Assembly (NCBI RefSeq): GCF_000177675.1
Contig: NZ_ADGX01000012.1
Coordinates: 30,039 to 94,038, forward strand
From: Parafrankia sp. EUN1f
GTDB lineage: Bacteria; Actinomycetota; Actinomycetes; Frankiales; Frankiaceae
Direction of reading: 5' to 3'
Length of the DNA stretch: 64,000 bases
Under the pieces are notes generated by a model. It did not search any database. It saw nothing but the letters and a program-made list of their open reading frames with translations, and was not told the origin of the DNA. The translations under genes and the position numbers were made by a program. Positions 9,149 to 18,339 of this stretch are shown in pieces; the stretch's first letter is position 1, and each line of letters begins with the position of its first letter.

Positions 9149-11887
9149 ATGTCGACGTTACTTCCGTTTATCTTCATCGGTCTGTCGACCGGTGCGGTCT
9201 ACGGACTGGCCGGAGTCGGCCTGGTCCTGACCTATCGGACATCGGGCATCTTCAACTTCGCCCACGGTGCCCTGGCCACAGTGGCGGCGTACCTCTTCTA
9301 CGACACAACCGTGCTGCACGGGTGGTCCCCGGTCTGGGCGGCCGCCTTGGCAGTGCTGGTGCTCGGGCCGCTCTTGGGCCTCTTCCTCGAGCTCATCGCG
9401 CGACGGATCCAGGGCGCGACGCTCGCGGTCCAGGTGGCCGCCACGGTCGGCCTGCTCCTCATCGTGCAGGCCGCAGCACTGCTGCACTACGGGAGCATCA
9501 TGCCCCGGGTCGTTCCGGAGTACTTCCCCGACGGCACGGTCGAGGTCTTCGGCGCCTTCCTGTCCTATGCCAACATCGTGACCTTCGTCGTGACGGCTGT
9601 GGCCGTCCTCGTCCTGAGCCTCTACCTGCGCTACGCCCGTCGCGGGATCGCGACGCTCGCGGTCGTCGACGACCCCGAGCTCCTGGCGCTGGCCGGGACC
9701 AACCCGGTGACCACCCGCCGCCTCGCCTGGATCATCGGGTCGACCCTCGCGGCCGGGTCGGGGGTCCTCCTCGCACCGCTCGTTCCCCTCGACCCCACCC
9801 GACTGACGCTGCTGGTCGTCTCGGCCTTCGGCGCCGCCGCCATCGGGATGTTCCGAAGCATGCCGATCACCTTCGTCGGCGGGCTGGGCATCGGAGTGCT
9901 GGCCGCGCTCTGCACGAAGTGGTTCACGAGCGGACCCCTTGCCGGCCTGGCAGGCGCCATCCCGTTCATCGTGCTGTTCGCGGTCCTGATCGCCTTCCCG
10001 AAGCGGAAGCTCGTGGCTCGTCCACAGGTGATCCCGCGAAGCCACCCGAGTTGGCGTGCCCCTGCCCGCTTCCAGCTCAGCCTGGCCGCGGTTGTCCTGG
10101 TCCTGCTCCTGGCGGTGCCCGGTTTCGTGGGCTTCAGCCTGATCCACTGGACCTCGGGCCTGGCTCTCACGACCGTGTTCCTCTCGCTGACCTTGCTCGT
10201 GCGGATGTCAGGTCAGGTCTCTCTCTGCCACGTCACGTTCATGGCGATCGGAGCTGCGGGGCTCTCGCACCTGACGCAGGGCCAAGGCCTGCCCTGGGGC
10301 CTGGCGCTCCTCCTGAGTGGCCTGGTCGCCGTGCCGGTGGGCGCGGTCCTGGCGATCCCCGCGATCCGTCTCGGAGGCATCTACCTCGCGCTGGCCACGT
10401 TCGGGTTCGGTGTGCTCGTGCAGAGCATGTTTTACACACAGGACTGGTTCTTCGGCACCCAGCCCGGAGGTGTCACCGTGGGGAGGCCGACCGCCGGTGG
10501 ACTGGGCGACGACAAGCCTTTCTACTACCTGGTCCTGGGCATCACCCTCGCGTGCGCCCTGATGGTGGTCGGTATCTCCCGCGGACGCCTCGGTCGGCTC
10601 CTCGGAGGTATGGCCGACTCGCCGTCAGCACTCGAGACCTCAGGCACGACGGTGAACATCACACGGGTCCTGGTGTTCTGTCTCTCGGCTTTCCTCGCTG
10701 CCATCGGCGGCGCGTTGTGGAGCGCGAACCTCGGAAGCGCATCCATCGGCGACTTCCCGCCGCTCCTGTCCCTCCAGTACTTCGCCCTCGTCATCATCCT
10801 GGTGGGCAGGACCCCCTGGGACGCGCTTCTCGCCGGTCTCCCGCTGGCGGTCATCCCCGCGTACTTCCAGTCCGAATCGGTGACCAACATCTTCACCCTG
10901 GTCTTCGGCATCGGCGCTGTGCTCTACGGACTGACCGCCACCCAGGAGGTTGACAACTCCAGGCTGCAGTCGGCGATCGACCGTCTGGCCAGGCGGAAGG
11001 CACGGGTGCAGGAACCAGTCACTGCGGATGAGCGTGAGGCGCTCCTGGAGCAGGTCCGGGCCCCGGGCGGAGTCTTTCGCGCTCAGGACGTGCGCGTGAC
11101 CTACGGCGGGGTCGTCGCCGTCGACGGCGTGAGCATCGAGGTCCCGACCGGACAGATCATCGGTCTGATCGGGCCCAACGGCGCGGGCAAGACGACGATG
11201 TTCAACGCCTGTTCGGGACTGATCAGCGCCGCCTCGGGCGAGATCAGCATGGACGATCGTGGTCTCTCCAAACTCAGCGTGGCCGGCCGTGCTCGTCAGG
11301 GCCTTGGGCGGACCTTCCAGCGGATGCAGCTCTTCGACTCGTTGACCGTTGCCCAGAACGTCGCCTTCGGCGCCGAGGGCGCCATGGCGGGCGCGAACCC
11401 CGTCCGCCACATCCTCAGCAGGCGGAGCGAGCGTCGACGGATGGAGGTCGCGACCGAGCACGCCCTGGAGCTCTGCGGGCTCGGGGACCTCCGTTCGGCC
11501 CATGTCGCGTCCCTGTCGACCGGGCAGCGCCGCCTGGTGGAGCTGGCCAGGTGTCTGGCCGGCGATTTCAGGATCCTCCTACTGGACGAGCCGTCCTCGG
11601 GTCTGGATCAGGCCGAGACCAAGGTCTTCGGCGACATCCTCCGACGGGTAGTGCGGGAGCGGAACGTCGGCGTCCTCCTCGTCGAGCACGACATGTCCCT
11701 GGTCCTGTCAATCTGCCAGAACATCTACGTCATCGACTTCGGGAAGCCCATCTTCACCGGTACACCTCGCGAGGTCGCGACCTCACCCGTCGTGCGGTCG
11801 GTATACCTCGGTGAGACCGACTCAAGCCTCGTGGTCGAGGACGACAGCCGCCCGCTCGTCGAACTCGGATCAGGAGAGCCCTCATGA
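9149..11887 (+). CDS. Fused Liv-type ABC permease-permease-ATPase (LivH-LivM-LivG)
   Basis: One 912-residue chain carries three normally separate subunits. Residues ~1-290 form a LivH-like permease, starting STLLPFIFIGLSTGAVYGLA and carrying the TSGIFNFAHGA motif. Residues ~305-620 form a LivM-like permease. Residues ~650-905 form a LivG-like ATPase with Walker A GPNGAGKTT, signature LSTGQRRLVELAR and Walker B ILLLDEPSSGLD. ATG 9149 follows CCAGGAGAA; the open frame upstream of it is not used. The gene overlaps the next ATPase by 4 bp. Such fusions exist in actinobacteria. Together with 7773 and 11884 it makes a complete importer. Confidence 0.92.
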   Translation: MSTLLPFIFIGLSTGAVYGLAGVGLVLTYRTSGIFNFAHGALATVAAYLFYDTTVLHGWSPVWAAALAVLVLGPLLGLFLELIARRIQGATLAVQVAATVGLLLIVQAAALLHYGSIMPRVVPEYFPDGTVEVFGAFLSYANIVTFVVTAVAVLVLSLYLRYARRGIATLAVVDDPELLALAGTNPVTTRRLAWIIGSTLAAGSGVLLAPLVPLDPTRLTLLVVSAFGAAAIGMFRSMPITFVGGLGIGVLAALCTKWFTSGPLAGLAGAIPFIVLFAVLIAFPKRKLVARPQVIPRSHPSWRAPARFQLSLAAVVLVLLLAVPGFVGFSLIHWTSGLALTTVFLSLTLLVRMSGQVSLCHVTFMAIGAAGLSHLTQGQGLPWGLALLLSGLVAVPVGAVLAIPAIRLGGIYLALATFGFGVLVQSMFYTQDWFFGTQPGGVTVGRPTAGGLGDDKPFYYLVLGITLACALMVVGISRGRLGRLLGGMADSPSALETSGTTVNITRVLVFCLSAFLAAIGGALWSANLGSASIGDFPPLLSLQYFALVIILVGRTPWDALLAGLPLAVIPAYFQSESVTNIFTLVFGIGAVLYGLTATQEVDNSRLQSAIDRLARRKARVQEPVTADEREALLEQVRAPGGVFRAQDVRVTYGGVVAVDGVSIEVPTGQIIGLIGPNGAGKTTMFNACSGLISAASGEISMDDRGLSKLSVAGRARQGLGRTFQRMQLFDSLTVAQNVAFGAEGAMAGANPVRHILSRRSERRRMEVATEHALELCGLGDLRSAHVASLSTGQRRLVELARCLAGDFRILLLDEPSSGLDQAETKVFGDILRRVVRERNVGVLLVEHDMSLVLSICQNIYVIDFGKPIFTGTPREVATSPVVRSVYLGETDSSLVVEDDSRPLVELGSGEPS

Positions 11888-12612
11888 CCACCATGCGGAC
11901 ACGCACGGACAACGCCCTGGAGATCCGTGATCTCCGCGGTGGGTATCGCGGCACCCAGGTGCTGCACGGCATCAGTCTCGACGTGCCCGCCGGATCCATC
12001 ACAGCACTGCTCGGACCCAACGGCGCGGGCAAGACCACGCTGCTCCGCATGGTGAGTGGACTGCTGCGGCCGACGGCAGGGTCGGTGACGTTCAACGGCC
12101 AGGACACCGCCAAGCTGTCACCGACCCGCCGCGCGGCAGCAGGTCTGTGTCTCATCCCGGAGGGCAAGGGCGTCTTCCCGAACCTGACGGTCAAGGACAA
12201 CCTGCGGTTGCAGATTCCGCCCCGTGCGAGGTCGCGCTCCTACGAGGAGGCCCTCGAACTGTTCCCCGTGCTGCGGCGGCGCCTGAACAGCCCGGCTGGC
12301 CGCATGTCGGGCGGGGAGCAGCAGATCCTGGCGCTGGCGCGGGCACGACTGGCCTCGCCCAGCCTCATCCTGCTCGACGAGGTGTCGATGGGCCTGGCGC
12401 CGCGCATCGTCGAGCAGATCTTCGACGCGCTCAGGATCCTGTCGAGCTCCGGTGCCGCGCTCCTCATGGTTGAGCAGTACGTCTCCCAAGCGCTGGCGAT
12501 GTCCGAGTTCGCCTACATCTTGGACCGCGGGACGCTCAGCTTCGGCGGACGTGCCTCGGAGCTGGACGCCGACAGCGTCATGGAGAGCTATCTGAAGCAG
12601 GGACGTGCCTGA
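11884..12612 (+). CDS. Liv-type ABC transporter ATP-binding protein (LivF-like)
   Basis: A 242-residue ATPase of LivF size with Walker A GPNGAGKTT, Q-loop region LIPEGKGVFPNLTV (PEGRxxF-like in LivF), signature MSGGEQQILALARA and Walker B LILLDEVSMGLAP. The start codon overlaps the stop of the fused permease-ATPase (ATGA), so the two nucleotide-binding domains are translationally coupled, as expected for a heterodimeric ATPase pair. A paralogous alpha/beta hydrolase gene follows 43 nt later. Confidence 0.93.
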   Translation: MTTMRTRTDNALEIRDLRGGYRGTQVLHGISLDVPAGSITALLGPNGAGKTTLLRMVSGLLRPTAGSVTFNGQDTAKLSPTRRAAAGLCLIPEGKGVFPNLTVKDNLRLQIPPRARSRSYEEALELFPVLRRRLNSPAGRMSGGEQQILALARARLASPSLILLDEVSMGLAPRIVEQIFDALRILSSSGAALLMVEQYVSQALAMSEFAYILDRGTLSFGGRASELDADSVMESYLKQGRA

Positions 12613-12655
12613 CGCCCAGCCTGCCCGCCCATCCCGCCATCTCAGGAGCTGCCTG

Positions 12656-13624
12656 ATGACCCCCTCTCGCCCGCCGTTCGACCCCGAGCTTGAGCCGGTG
12701 GTACTAGCGTACTCGCGGCTCTTCCCCCGGCTAGGGCCAGACACGCTCACACAGTTACGCGCGCTCACCAGCGAAGGTGTCCCTGGCCAGGAGCCGATGG
12801 ACTACACCGTCGGCGGGTCCGTCGTCGTCGAGGACCTCGCCATTGTGAGACCTGACGGGACCGAGCTGGTCGTGACCGTGCTGAGGCCGCGGGACGCGCC
12901 GCCCGACCTGCTTGGGATCTTGCACGTCCACGGCGGCGGCATGGTGATGGGCACGCGGATGTTCGGCGTAGATACCTACCTGCCCTACGTCGTCGAGGGC
13001 CATGCGGTCATCGTGACTGTGGAGTACCGGCTCGCGCCCGAGCACCCCGATCCCGCGCCTGTGGAGGACTGCTACGCAGCGCTGACCTGGATGGGCAAGG
13101 CTGCCGGAGACCTCGGCGTCGACGGCAGCCGGCTCATGGTGGTCGGCGCGAGCGCCGGCGGCGGGCTGGCGGCCGGAGCCGTGCTCATGGCTCGCGACCG
13201 CGGGTTCCCGGCAGTCAGTCACCAGATTCTGGACTGTCCCATGCTCGACGACCGGTTGCAAACCCACAGCAGTCGGATGCTCGATAACGATGGGCCGTGG
13301 GACCAGCACGACAACATCTTCGGCTGGAATGCTCTGCTGGGAGAGCGGCGTGGCGGGCGAGACGTCAGCTACTATGCCGCGCCCGCGCGCGCGGAGGAAC
13401 TGTCGGGACTACCGCGCACATACCTCTCCTGCGGATCCGTCGACAGCTTCCGGGACGAGGTGCTCGATTTCGCATTAAAGCTGTCCCAGGCCGGCGTCCT
13501 GGTCGACCTGCACATCTGGGGTGGGGCATTCCACGGGTTCGACCTGGCTGCCCAGAACACCGCAGTCGCACAAGCATCAATGCGGACTCGCGACGAGTTC
13601 GTCCGACGAATCATACGAGAGTGA
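12656..13624 (+). CDS. HSL-type alpha/beta hydrolase (carboxylesterase family)
   Basis: A 322-residue esterase of the hormone-sensitive-lipase/GDXG family. HVHGGGM forms the oxyanion hole, S166 in GASAGGG is the nucleophile, the Asp lies in GSVDSFRDEV and the His in FHGFD. ATG 12656 is chosen because AGGAG precedes it; an upstream in-frame GTG at 12605 would overlap livF and add 17 non-family residues. It is closely related to the hydrolase at 23996-24993, so the island carries two esterases of one subfamily. The family includes monoterpene lactone hydrolases, but substrate cannot be assigned. The IS30 remnant starts directly after its stop; the C-terminus matches its paralogue, so it is intact. 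Confidence 0.9.
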   Translation: MTPSRPPFDPELEPVVLAYSRLFPRLGPDTLTQLRALTSEGVPGQEPMDYTVGGSVVVEDLAIVRPDGTELVVTVLRPRDAPPDLLGILHVHGGGMVMGTRMFGVDTYLPYVVEGHAVIVTVEYRLAPEHPDPAPVEDCYAALTWMGKAAGDLGVDGSRLMVVGASAGGGLAAGAVLMARDRGFPAVSHQILDCPMLDDRLQTHSSRMLDNDGPWDQHDNIFGWNALLGERRGGRDVSYYAAPARAEELSGLPRTYLSCGSVDSFRDEVLDFALKLSQAGVLVDLHIWGGAFHGFDLAAQNTAVAQASMRTRDEFVRRIIRE

Positions 13625-14580
13625 TTGTGAGTATCGGTGGCAGCCCGCGGTGGCAGCGTGATTGGCCATCTCCTGGCCCTGGTCCCAGGTCAGTGCGGCG
13701 CAGCGTGAGTGGCGACCGGCTCATCACGTCGACCGTTGCCGCCTCGACGTCGTCGGCCCCATGGTTGTTCGGTAGATGCAGGAGCATGACGTAGCCAGTC
13801 AAACGCTCCACGAGCGTGCCGATCGCGGACCGGTTCTCCGCACCGGTGATGAGGTCGCCTTCCCAATGTCCCGGCACGGCGCGGTCCAAGACCTCGGACG
13901 GTCGCTGCGCGATGCCGACCATGCCAGCGAGGCGCCCTCTCGTTCTGTGGTCCGTCGGGTCTTGCGCAGGGTCCGGCCAGTGCGCAGGCGCTGAACCAAC
14001 TCCCGGCGCAGGCCACCGCGGCCGGGCATGTAGAGGCTGCGGTAGATCGTCTCGTGGCTCACACGCATGTGCGGGTCATCGGGAAACAGAACGACGAGCC
14101 GCCTACTGACCTGCTCAAAGCTGTCCTTGGCGTCCAACCGATTCTGCACATGGTCGCGAAGCCGCTCGTCCAGCGCGAGCACCCTCACCTTCGTCGCCGG
14201 GCACGCTGATCCGCCAGGGCCTGAGCCACCGAGGCCCGATATCCCGACTTCCGCCGAACAGTCCCGCGCCGCAGCTCCCGGCTCACCGTCAACGGCGAAC
14301 GCCCCAGCCCACGCGCGATCACGCACTCCCTCACCTGCCGCCCGCCGGCAACTGATCTCTTCACGTTCCTGGAAGGAAGACGACGCACGTCAGGCGAGGT
14401 CTCGCCGGTCGGGAAAGGCTCGGGCATCACCCCGCCAACCTGCCGGAACCACCACCAAGCGACGGTGACCGACACTCCGACCAAACCCGCCGCCTCAGCG
14501 ACCACCATCCCCGACCGCACCCCAGCCCAGAACTCACGCTGGACAGACATCAGGATCGCCGGCCGACCACCAGTACCCAC
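13625..14580 (-). mobile_element. IS30-family transposase remnant, frameshifted and 3' truncated
   Basis: Three overlapping minus-strand frames together spell an IS30 transposase: an N-terminal HTH (VAEAAGLVGVSV), SFEQVSRRLVVLFPDDPHM with RVSHETIYRSLYMPGRGGL, then GHWEGDLITG with the first catalytic Asp and, in yet another frame, ALTWDQGQEMANH with the second Asp. At least two frameshifts separate the pieces, and the sequence stops before the region that should carry the catalytic Glu. The break abuts the esterase stop. It cannot make an active enzyme. Confidence 0.85.
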
Positions 14581-14628
14581 GCAACACCTTGCTGATCAAG
14601 CTGTTGCGTTGACCCGTTGCATCCACTC

Positions 14629-14773
14629 CGCGTTGAAGTGTCTATATCTTGTGACCCGCAGCCTCGACCCGACCGGGACCGGCCGTGCTCGGTGAACCGT
14701 CCGCTGGAAGCCCGTGATCGACGCGTTCTCGATCAAGTTCAGTGACCGCTGGCCATCGGCCGAGACCTACTAG
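14629..14773 (+). mobile_element. IS256 (mutator) family transposase C-terminal fragment with internal stop
   Basis: In one frame the sequence reads ALKCLYLVTRSLDPTGTGRA, then a TGA at 14693-14695 where the family has Trp, then TVRWKPVIDAFSIKFSDRW and a natural stop at 14771-14773. This is the typical C-terminal end of actinobacterial mutator-type transposases. The remaining ~85% of the gene is absent, replaced by the IS30 remnant's end, so one element apparently inserted into the other. Confidence 0.75.
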
Positions 14774-15058
14774 ACCAAACTGCCGGAAACACCGAGAACG
14801 GGACAGAACCGTCGATAGTATACGGGTTTGTTGAAGCTGCACGGGGGAAGTCCTGCAGGAGTTGGGGAGCAGCAGCGGAAGGCGCACACCAGCACTTTCC
14901 TGCGTCGTGCGGCGGGTCAGTGTTGGCGAGAGCGGATGAGGTGGTAGGCGACGGCACGGTCTCGGATTCCTGCGGAAACACCGCGGGCGACGGGCGCGTT
15001 CGGCGCTGAGGGTATCGGTCGTGCGGCGTCCGCCGGCCGTGATGCGCGCGGGGGGCGT

Positions 15059-16591
15059 GTGAAGATCGACGCGCTGCTCGCCGCCGGTGGTGCGGCGGGC
15101 CGGGCGATAGCGGCCAAGAGCGACTGGGAGTCCACAGCTCTCGGCCCGCCCGGTGGATGGGGAACAAGCCTGTGCACAGCACTGTTTATGTGCTTGGAGT
15201 CCCGCTTCCCGATGATAGTCATGTGGGGCTCGGAGCTCGCCTATATTTACAACGATGCATGTATACCGGATCTCGGCGACAAGCACCCGGACGCGATGGG
15301 AAGGCCTTTCAAGTCGCTCTGGCCTGAGGCCTGGGACGAGGTGGGCCCCTTGTCCGCGCAGGTGATGTCAGGGGGCGGGTCCACCTGGTCGGTGAACAAG
15401 CGCCTGCTGATCAAGCGGCGTGGCTACCTTGCGGAAACGTACTTCACTTTCTCGTTCAGCCCCATACGGAACATATCTGACTACGGGCGGATCGCGGGAC
15501 TCCTGTCGACCTACCAGGAGACGACCCAGGAGGTGATTCGAGCCAGACGTCTCGCCTGTCAGCGGGAGCTGACCGCGTCCCTTGCCGGGCTTCGTACGCA
15601 GCGGTCGGTGGGCACCCATGCCACCGCCGTGTTGGAGAAATATCCGGCAGACATTCCATTTTCTGTCGTCTTTCTCTGGGAGAGATATCCGTTGCTGTCG
15701 GCGCCGCAGTCAGTCACCACAGGTGGGCTGGGCGGGCGACAGGCGAGGCGCAGTTTCCTCGCCGAGCTTCACCGCTGCGGTGTCCTGCCTGACATCGTCG
15801 ATGCGGTGTCGACGGGGCGAGGGCGCGTGATCCAGCAGCTTCCGGGGTGGGATTCTATCCGTCTGGCCGGCGGTTCGCCCGCGCCGACGACCGCGGTCGC
15901 GGTGGCGTTGCGGAACCGTGAGAGCTCGGCGCCCATCGGCCTGTTCATCGCAGGGGTCAGCGACCTGATCGCGCTGGATGAGGACTACCGGGATTTCGTC
16001 GAGGCGATCGCGGGGCAGATCTCGTTTGGTCTGATGCTGGCCCGCACCCGTGAGGCGGAGCGCGACCGTGCAGCCTCCGCGCGGCACAGCTCCCTGCACG
16101 ATGCTCTGACCGGTCTGCCGAACCGAACCTCCTTTCTGAAGAATGTTGGCCGGGCGCTTCTTCAATCGCAGCGAGGAGGCGGCGCGGTGGCTGTGCTGTT
16201 CATCGATCTCGATGGCTTCAAGGCGGTGAACGACACGCTGGGCCATCGTGCGGGCGACGATCTGCTCTGTGAGGTCGCGAGCCGGCTGCGGCGAACTACC
16301 CGGCCCGGTGACGTCGTGGCGCGGTTCGCGGGTGACGAGTTCGCGGTGCTCTGCGTGGACGTCGCGTCGATTGGATCGGTCGAGCAGATCGCCGGTCGTG
16401 CGGCCGAGGCGCTCGCGCTTGCCAGATCTGGCGGCGCATCCGCGGTGACCGCCAGTGTCGGCGTCGCGTTGTCCGGCCCAGAGCTCCTCGACCCGGAAGA
16501 CCTTCTCCACGCGGCTGACATCGCGATGTATGCCGCCAAGCGGCAGGGAGGAGGACGCTTTCTCCTGTACGACGACAGTATGAGTAGCTGA
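15059..16591 (+). CDS. Diguanylate cyclase with N-terminal sensory region (AGDEF active site)
   Basis: This 510-residue protein ends in a GGDEF domain (residues ~340-508) that would make cyclic di-GMP from two GTP. The signature reads AGDEF (424-428), with Ala for the first Gly; some AGDEF enzymes are known to be active. An RxxD product-inhibition site (RPGD, 415-418) sits five residues before it. DALTGLPNR and LFIDLDGFKAVND are canonical. The N-terminal ~160 residues (SDWESTALGPPGGWG...) look like a PAS-type region and residues ~170-330 like a GAF-type region. No membrane segment and no EAL domain are present. GTG 15059 is the likely start. IS debris lies on both sides, so it may be a stranded or carried gene. 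Confidence 0.88.
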   Translation: MKIDALLAAGGAAGRAIAAKSDWESTALGPPGGWGTSLCTALFMCLESRFPMIVMWGSELAYIYNDACIPDLGDKHPDAMGRPFKSLWPEAWDEVGPLSAQVMSGGGSTWSVNKRLLIKRRGYLAETYFTFSFSPIRNISDYGRIAGLLSTYQETTQEVIRARRLACQRELTASLAGLRTQRSVGTHATAVLEKYPADIPFSVVFLWERYPLLSAPQSVTTGGLGGRQARRSFLAELHRCGVLPDIVDAVSTGRGRVIQQLPGWDSIRLAGGSPAPTTAVAVALRNRESSAPIGLFIAGVSDLIALDEDYRDFVEAIAGQISFGLMLARTREAERDRAASARHSSLHDALTGLPNRTSFLKNVGRALLQSQRGGGAVAVLFIDLDGFKAVNDTLGHRAGDDLLCEVASRLRRTTRPGDVVARFAGDEFAVLCVDVASIGSVEQIAGRAAEALALARSGGASAVTASVGVALSGPELLDPEDLLHAADIAMYAAKRQGGGRFLLYDDSMSS

Positions 16592-16696
16592 CGAGTGGTC
16601 GGAGAGCATGAATCTCCGGGCGGATTCGACGCATCAGGTCCACCTGATGTGCTCCGATCTCTCCGAACGGCCTTCCAAATAACTGTTCCGGGGTGA

Positions 16697-16785
16697 TCAG
16701 GAGGCTTTCTGGCGTTCCTGGTAGTCGTCGTGGGCCTGTTGCGGGGTCCGGTAACCGTAACTGGTCAGGTACCGCTTTAATCTTG
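16697..16785 (-). mobile_element. Transposase integrase-core tail fragment (IS3-like, tentative)
   Basis: The minus strand reads RYLTSYGYRTPQQAHDDYQE and stops at 16697-16699. This resembles the end of rve-type transposases, where a TP-x-x-A/V-H-x-x-Y motif closes the protein. Only about 30 codons remain. The family assignment rests on this short tail alone. Confidence 0.45.
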
Positions 16786-16787
16786 GG

Positions 16788-16893
16788 TTAGGTGGTGGAC
16801 AGGTAGCTTCGGATCGCGCAGAACTGGTGGGCGCTGGTGAGGGTGCGAGGACAGCCGGAGATTTTCTGCCGCAGTTTGATTATGCGAATGTGG
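16788..16893 (-). mobile_element. IS66-family transposase C-terminal fragment
   Basis: The minus strand reads HIRIIKLRQKISGCPRTLTS followed by AHQFCAIRSYLSTT and a stop at 16788-16790. K(L/V)-x-Q-K-x-S-G...RTLT-x-A...RSYLST is the conserved end of IS66-family transposases. About 35 codons are left, joined directly to the fragment at 16697-16785. Confidence 0.6.
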
Positions 16894-16928
16894 CTCTTCG
16901 CAGTTGGCCGGATTCTATGTTCGGTTGA

Positions 16929-17440
16929 TTACGCCGCCTGCGGGTGGGTGGTTGCAGAGGGTTGCCAATTGGGGCGGGTGGAACGGGATGCGGTGTAGCG
17001 GGCGTGGCGTTGCTGGTTGGCGACGTTGCGTAGGCCGAAGGCGACCCGGTAGACGAGCTTCGCCTGGCGGTTCACACCCCCCGCCGCGGCGTTGGACAGG
17101 CCGTGGAGGATCGCGCCTGTGATCTCGACCCGCCAGCCGGAGATCGTTTCGGCGAGGGTGACGAGTTCGGGGACGGTCGCACCGACGGTCGCGCAGAACT
17201 CGAAGAACCTGGTCAGGGCCCTGTCGATGTCGGTGCGGCAGGTCGCCAGGCCTGTGCGGGTCGGGTCGCCAGGCCTGTGCGGGTCGGGGAGAGCGCGAGC
17301 AGGTCGAGGAGCAGGGTTCTTCGCGCGCCAGGCGGTACCGATCTCGAAGCAGGCTGAGCTGCCCGGGGATCGGTCTCTCTCGCGCGCGAGGCGTCGGACA
17401 CGCTCACGGACGCGCTGCGCCGCGTCTCCGTCGGTTCTGC
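16929..17440 (-). mobile_element. ISL3-family (IS204/IS1001/IS1096/IS1165) transposase remnant
   Basis: On the minus strand the C-terminal third of an ISL3 transposase is clear: ETISGWRVEITGAILHGLSN, then AKLVYRVAFGLRNVANQQRH and a normal C-terminus. Upstream, parts of the protein appear in other frames. A 23-nt direct tandem duplication (17242-17287) shifts the frame, and SPTRTGLATRPAQ is read in a second frame. The N-terminal half, including most catalytic residues, is missing. It abuts the 3' end of the TetR gene. Confidence 0.8.
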
Positions 17441-17458
17441 AGGGAATGGTGCGTAGGT

Positions 17459-18097
17459 TCATTGTGGTCGCTTGCGTCCCGCACGGACATCCGCGAGCCG
17501 CAACGCGAGGCCCGTGTATCGCTCGGCGATGTCGTCCGGCGTCCAGGCGCCGGCTGGTCTGAACCACTCGACGATGCCGTTCACCATGCCGAGAATGGCC
17601 AAGGCCATGGTGTGCGGCTCTTCCAGGGCGAACCTTCCAGCCCGGTTGCCTCGTTCCAAGATCCCCAGGAGTGTGCTGAACACCTCGTCGCGCTTCTTGA
17701 AGTAGTCCTTGCGGCGATCAGGCCCGAGGAACCTCGATTCGGCGTGGACTCTGGCGAAGTTCTGGCGCCTGATGTTGTGCAGGCACAAGGCGCTGACAAA
17801 GTTCTCCAGTTGGGTGAGCGGGTCGTCACCCGCTGCTTCTTGGCCACCCTCGATGTGAGCGAGGAGGTCGTCCATGCCGATGTCCAGCAGAGCGAGGAGC
17901 ATACCCTCCTTGCTGCCGTAGTGGTAGTAGAGCGCCGGCATCGTGAGTCCGACTCGACCGGCTATGTCGCGCACCGTCGTCCCGTGGTAGCCGTGCTCGT
18001 AGAACGCCGCGAGTGCGGCCGACAGGATCGGGTGCAGTTCGAGGTCCTCGTAGGACTGCCAGTCGAAGGGTGCTCGCTGCTCTGGCTGAGTTGTCAT
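17459..18097 (-). CDS. TetR-family repressor, likely master regulator of the island
   Basis: A 212-residue TetR protein. HPILSAALAAFYEHGYHGTTVRD and IAGRVGLTMPALYYHYGSKE form the DNA-binding domain (residues ~22-70). The C-terminal domain is of the type found in regulators of fatty-acid and sterol catabolism, whose ligands are often acyl-CoA esters. Its start lies 53 nt from the operator dyad at 18151-18164, which points to autoregulation. A second dyad serves the divergent acyl-CoA dehydrogenase operon. The ATG start matches the family length. Because the same dyad precedes at least eight transcription units here, this is the best candidate for the regulon repressor; binding itself is not shown. 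Confidence 0.9.
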   Translation of the reverse strand: MTTQPEQRAPFDWQSYEDLELHPILSAALAAFYEHGYHGTTVRDIAGRVGLTMPALYYHYGSKEGMLLALLDIGMDDLLAHIEGGQEAAGDDPLTQLENFVSALCLHNIRRQNFARVHAESRFLGPDRRKDYFKKRDEVFSTLLGILERGNRAGRFALEEPHTMALAILGMVNGIVEWFRPAGAWTPDDIAERYTGLALRLADVRAGRKRPQ

Positions 18098-18150
18098 CCG
18101 GTGCCATGTCCTCGTCGGGTCACGATGCTTGGTGTCCGCGAGAGCCTGTG

Positions 18151-18164
18151 CTAGCGAACGTTAG
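18151..18164. promoter_or_regulatory. Operator dyad (CTAGCGAACGTTAG), TetR-gene side
   Basis: One mismatch from a perfect dyad. It lies 53 nt upstream of the TetR start on the minus strand. GCCTAGGC, a short palindrome, follows immediately on the right. Confidence 0.65.
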
Positions 18165-18234
18165 GCCTAGGCTAACCTTATCGGCCGCCGATCACTCTGC
18201 GCGTGGTTGACGGGGCTGCGGGACGAATGGCAGC

Positions 18235-18248
18235 ATAGCGAGCGCTAG
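18235..18248. promoter_or_regulatory. Operator dyad (ATAGCGAGCGCTAG), dehydrogenase-operon side
   Basis: It differs from the consensus only at the first base and lies 91 nt before the acyl-CoA dehydrogenase start. With the copy at 18151 it lets one repressor control both divergent promoters. Confidence 0.65.
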
Positions 18249-18339
18249 AAATACTGCAGCGGTGCGTCGGCGTTCCACGTGGACCGACAGGGGTTGCTGT
18301 GCGGGCCGTCCATCATCGACGAGCAAGGGCTGGTGTGTC

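Noticed and set aside
16632..16649. Hairpin CATCAGGT-CC-ACCTGATG after the cyclase
   Set aside because: A 2-nt loop and 8-bp stem without a U-tract are too weak to call a terminator with confidence; it may be part of an IS end.
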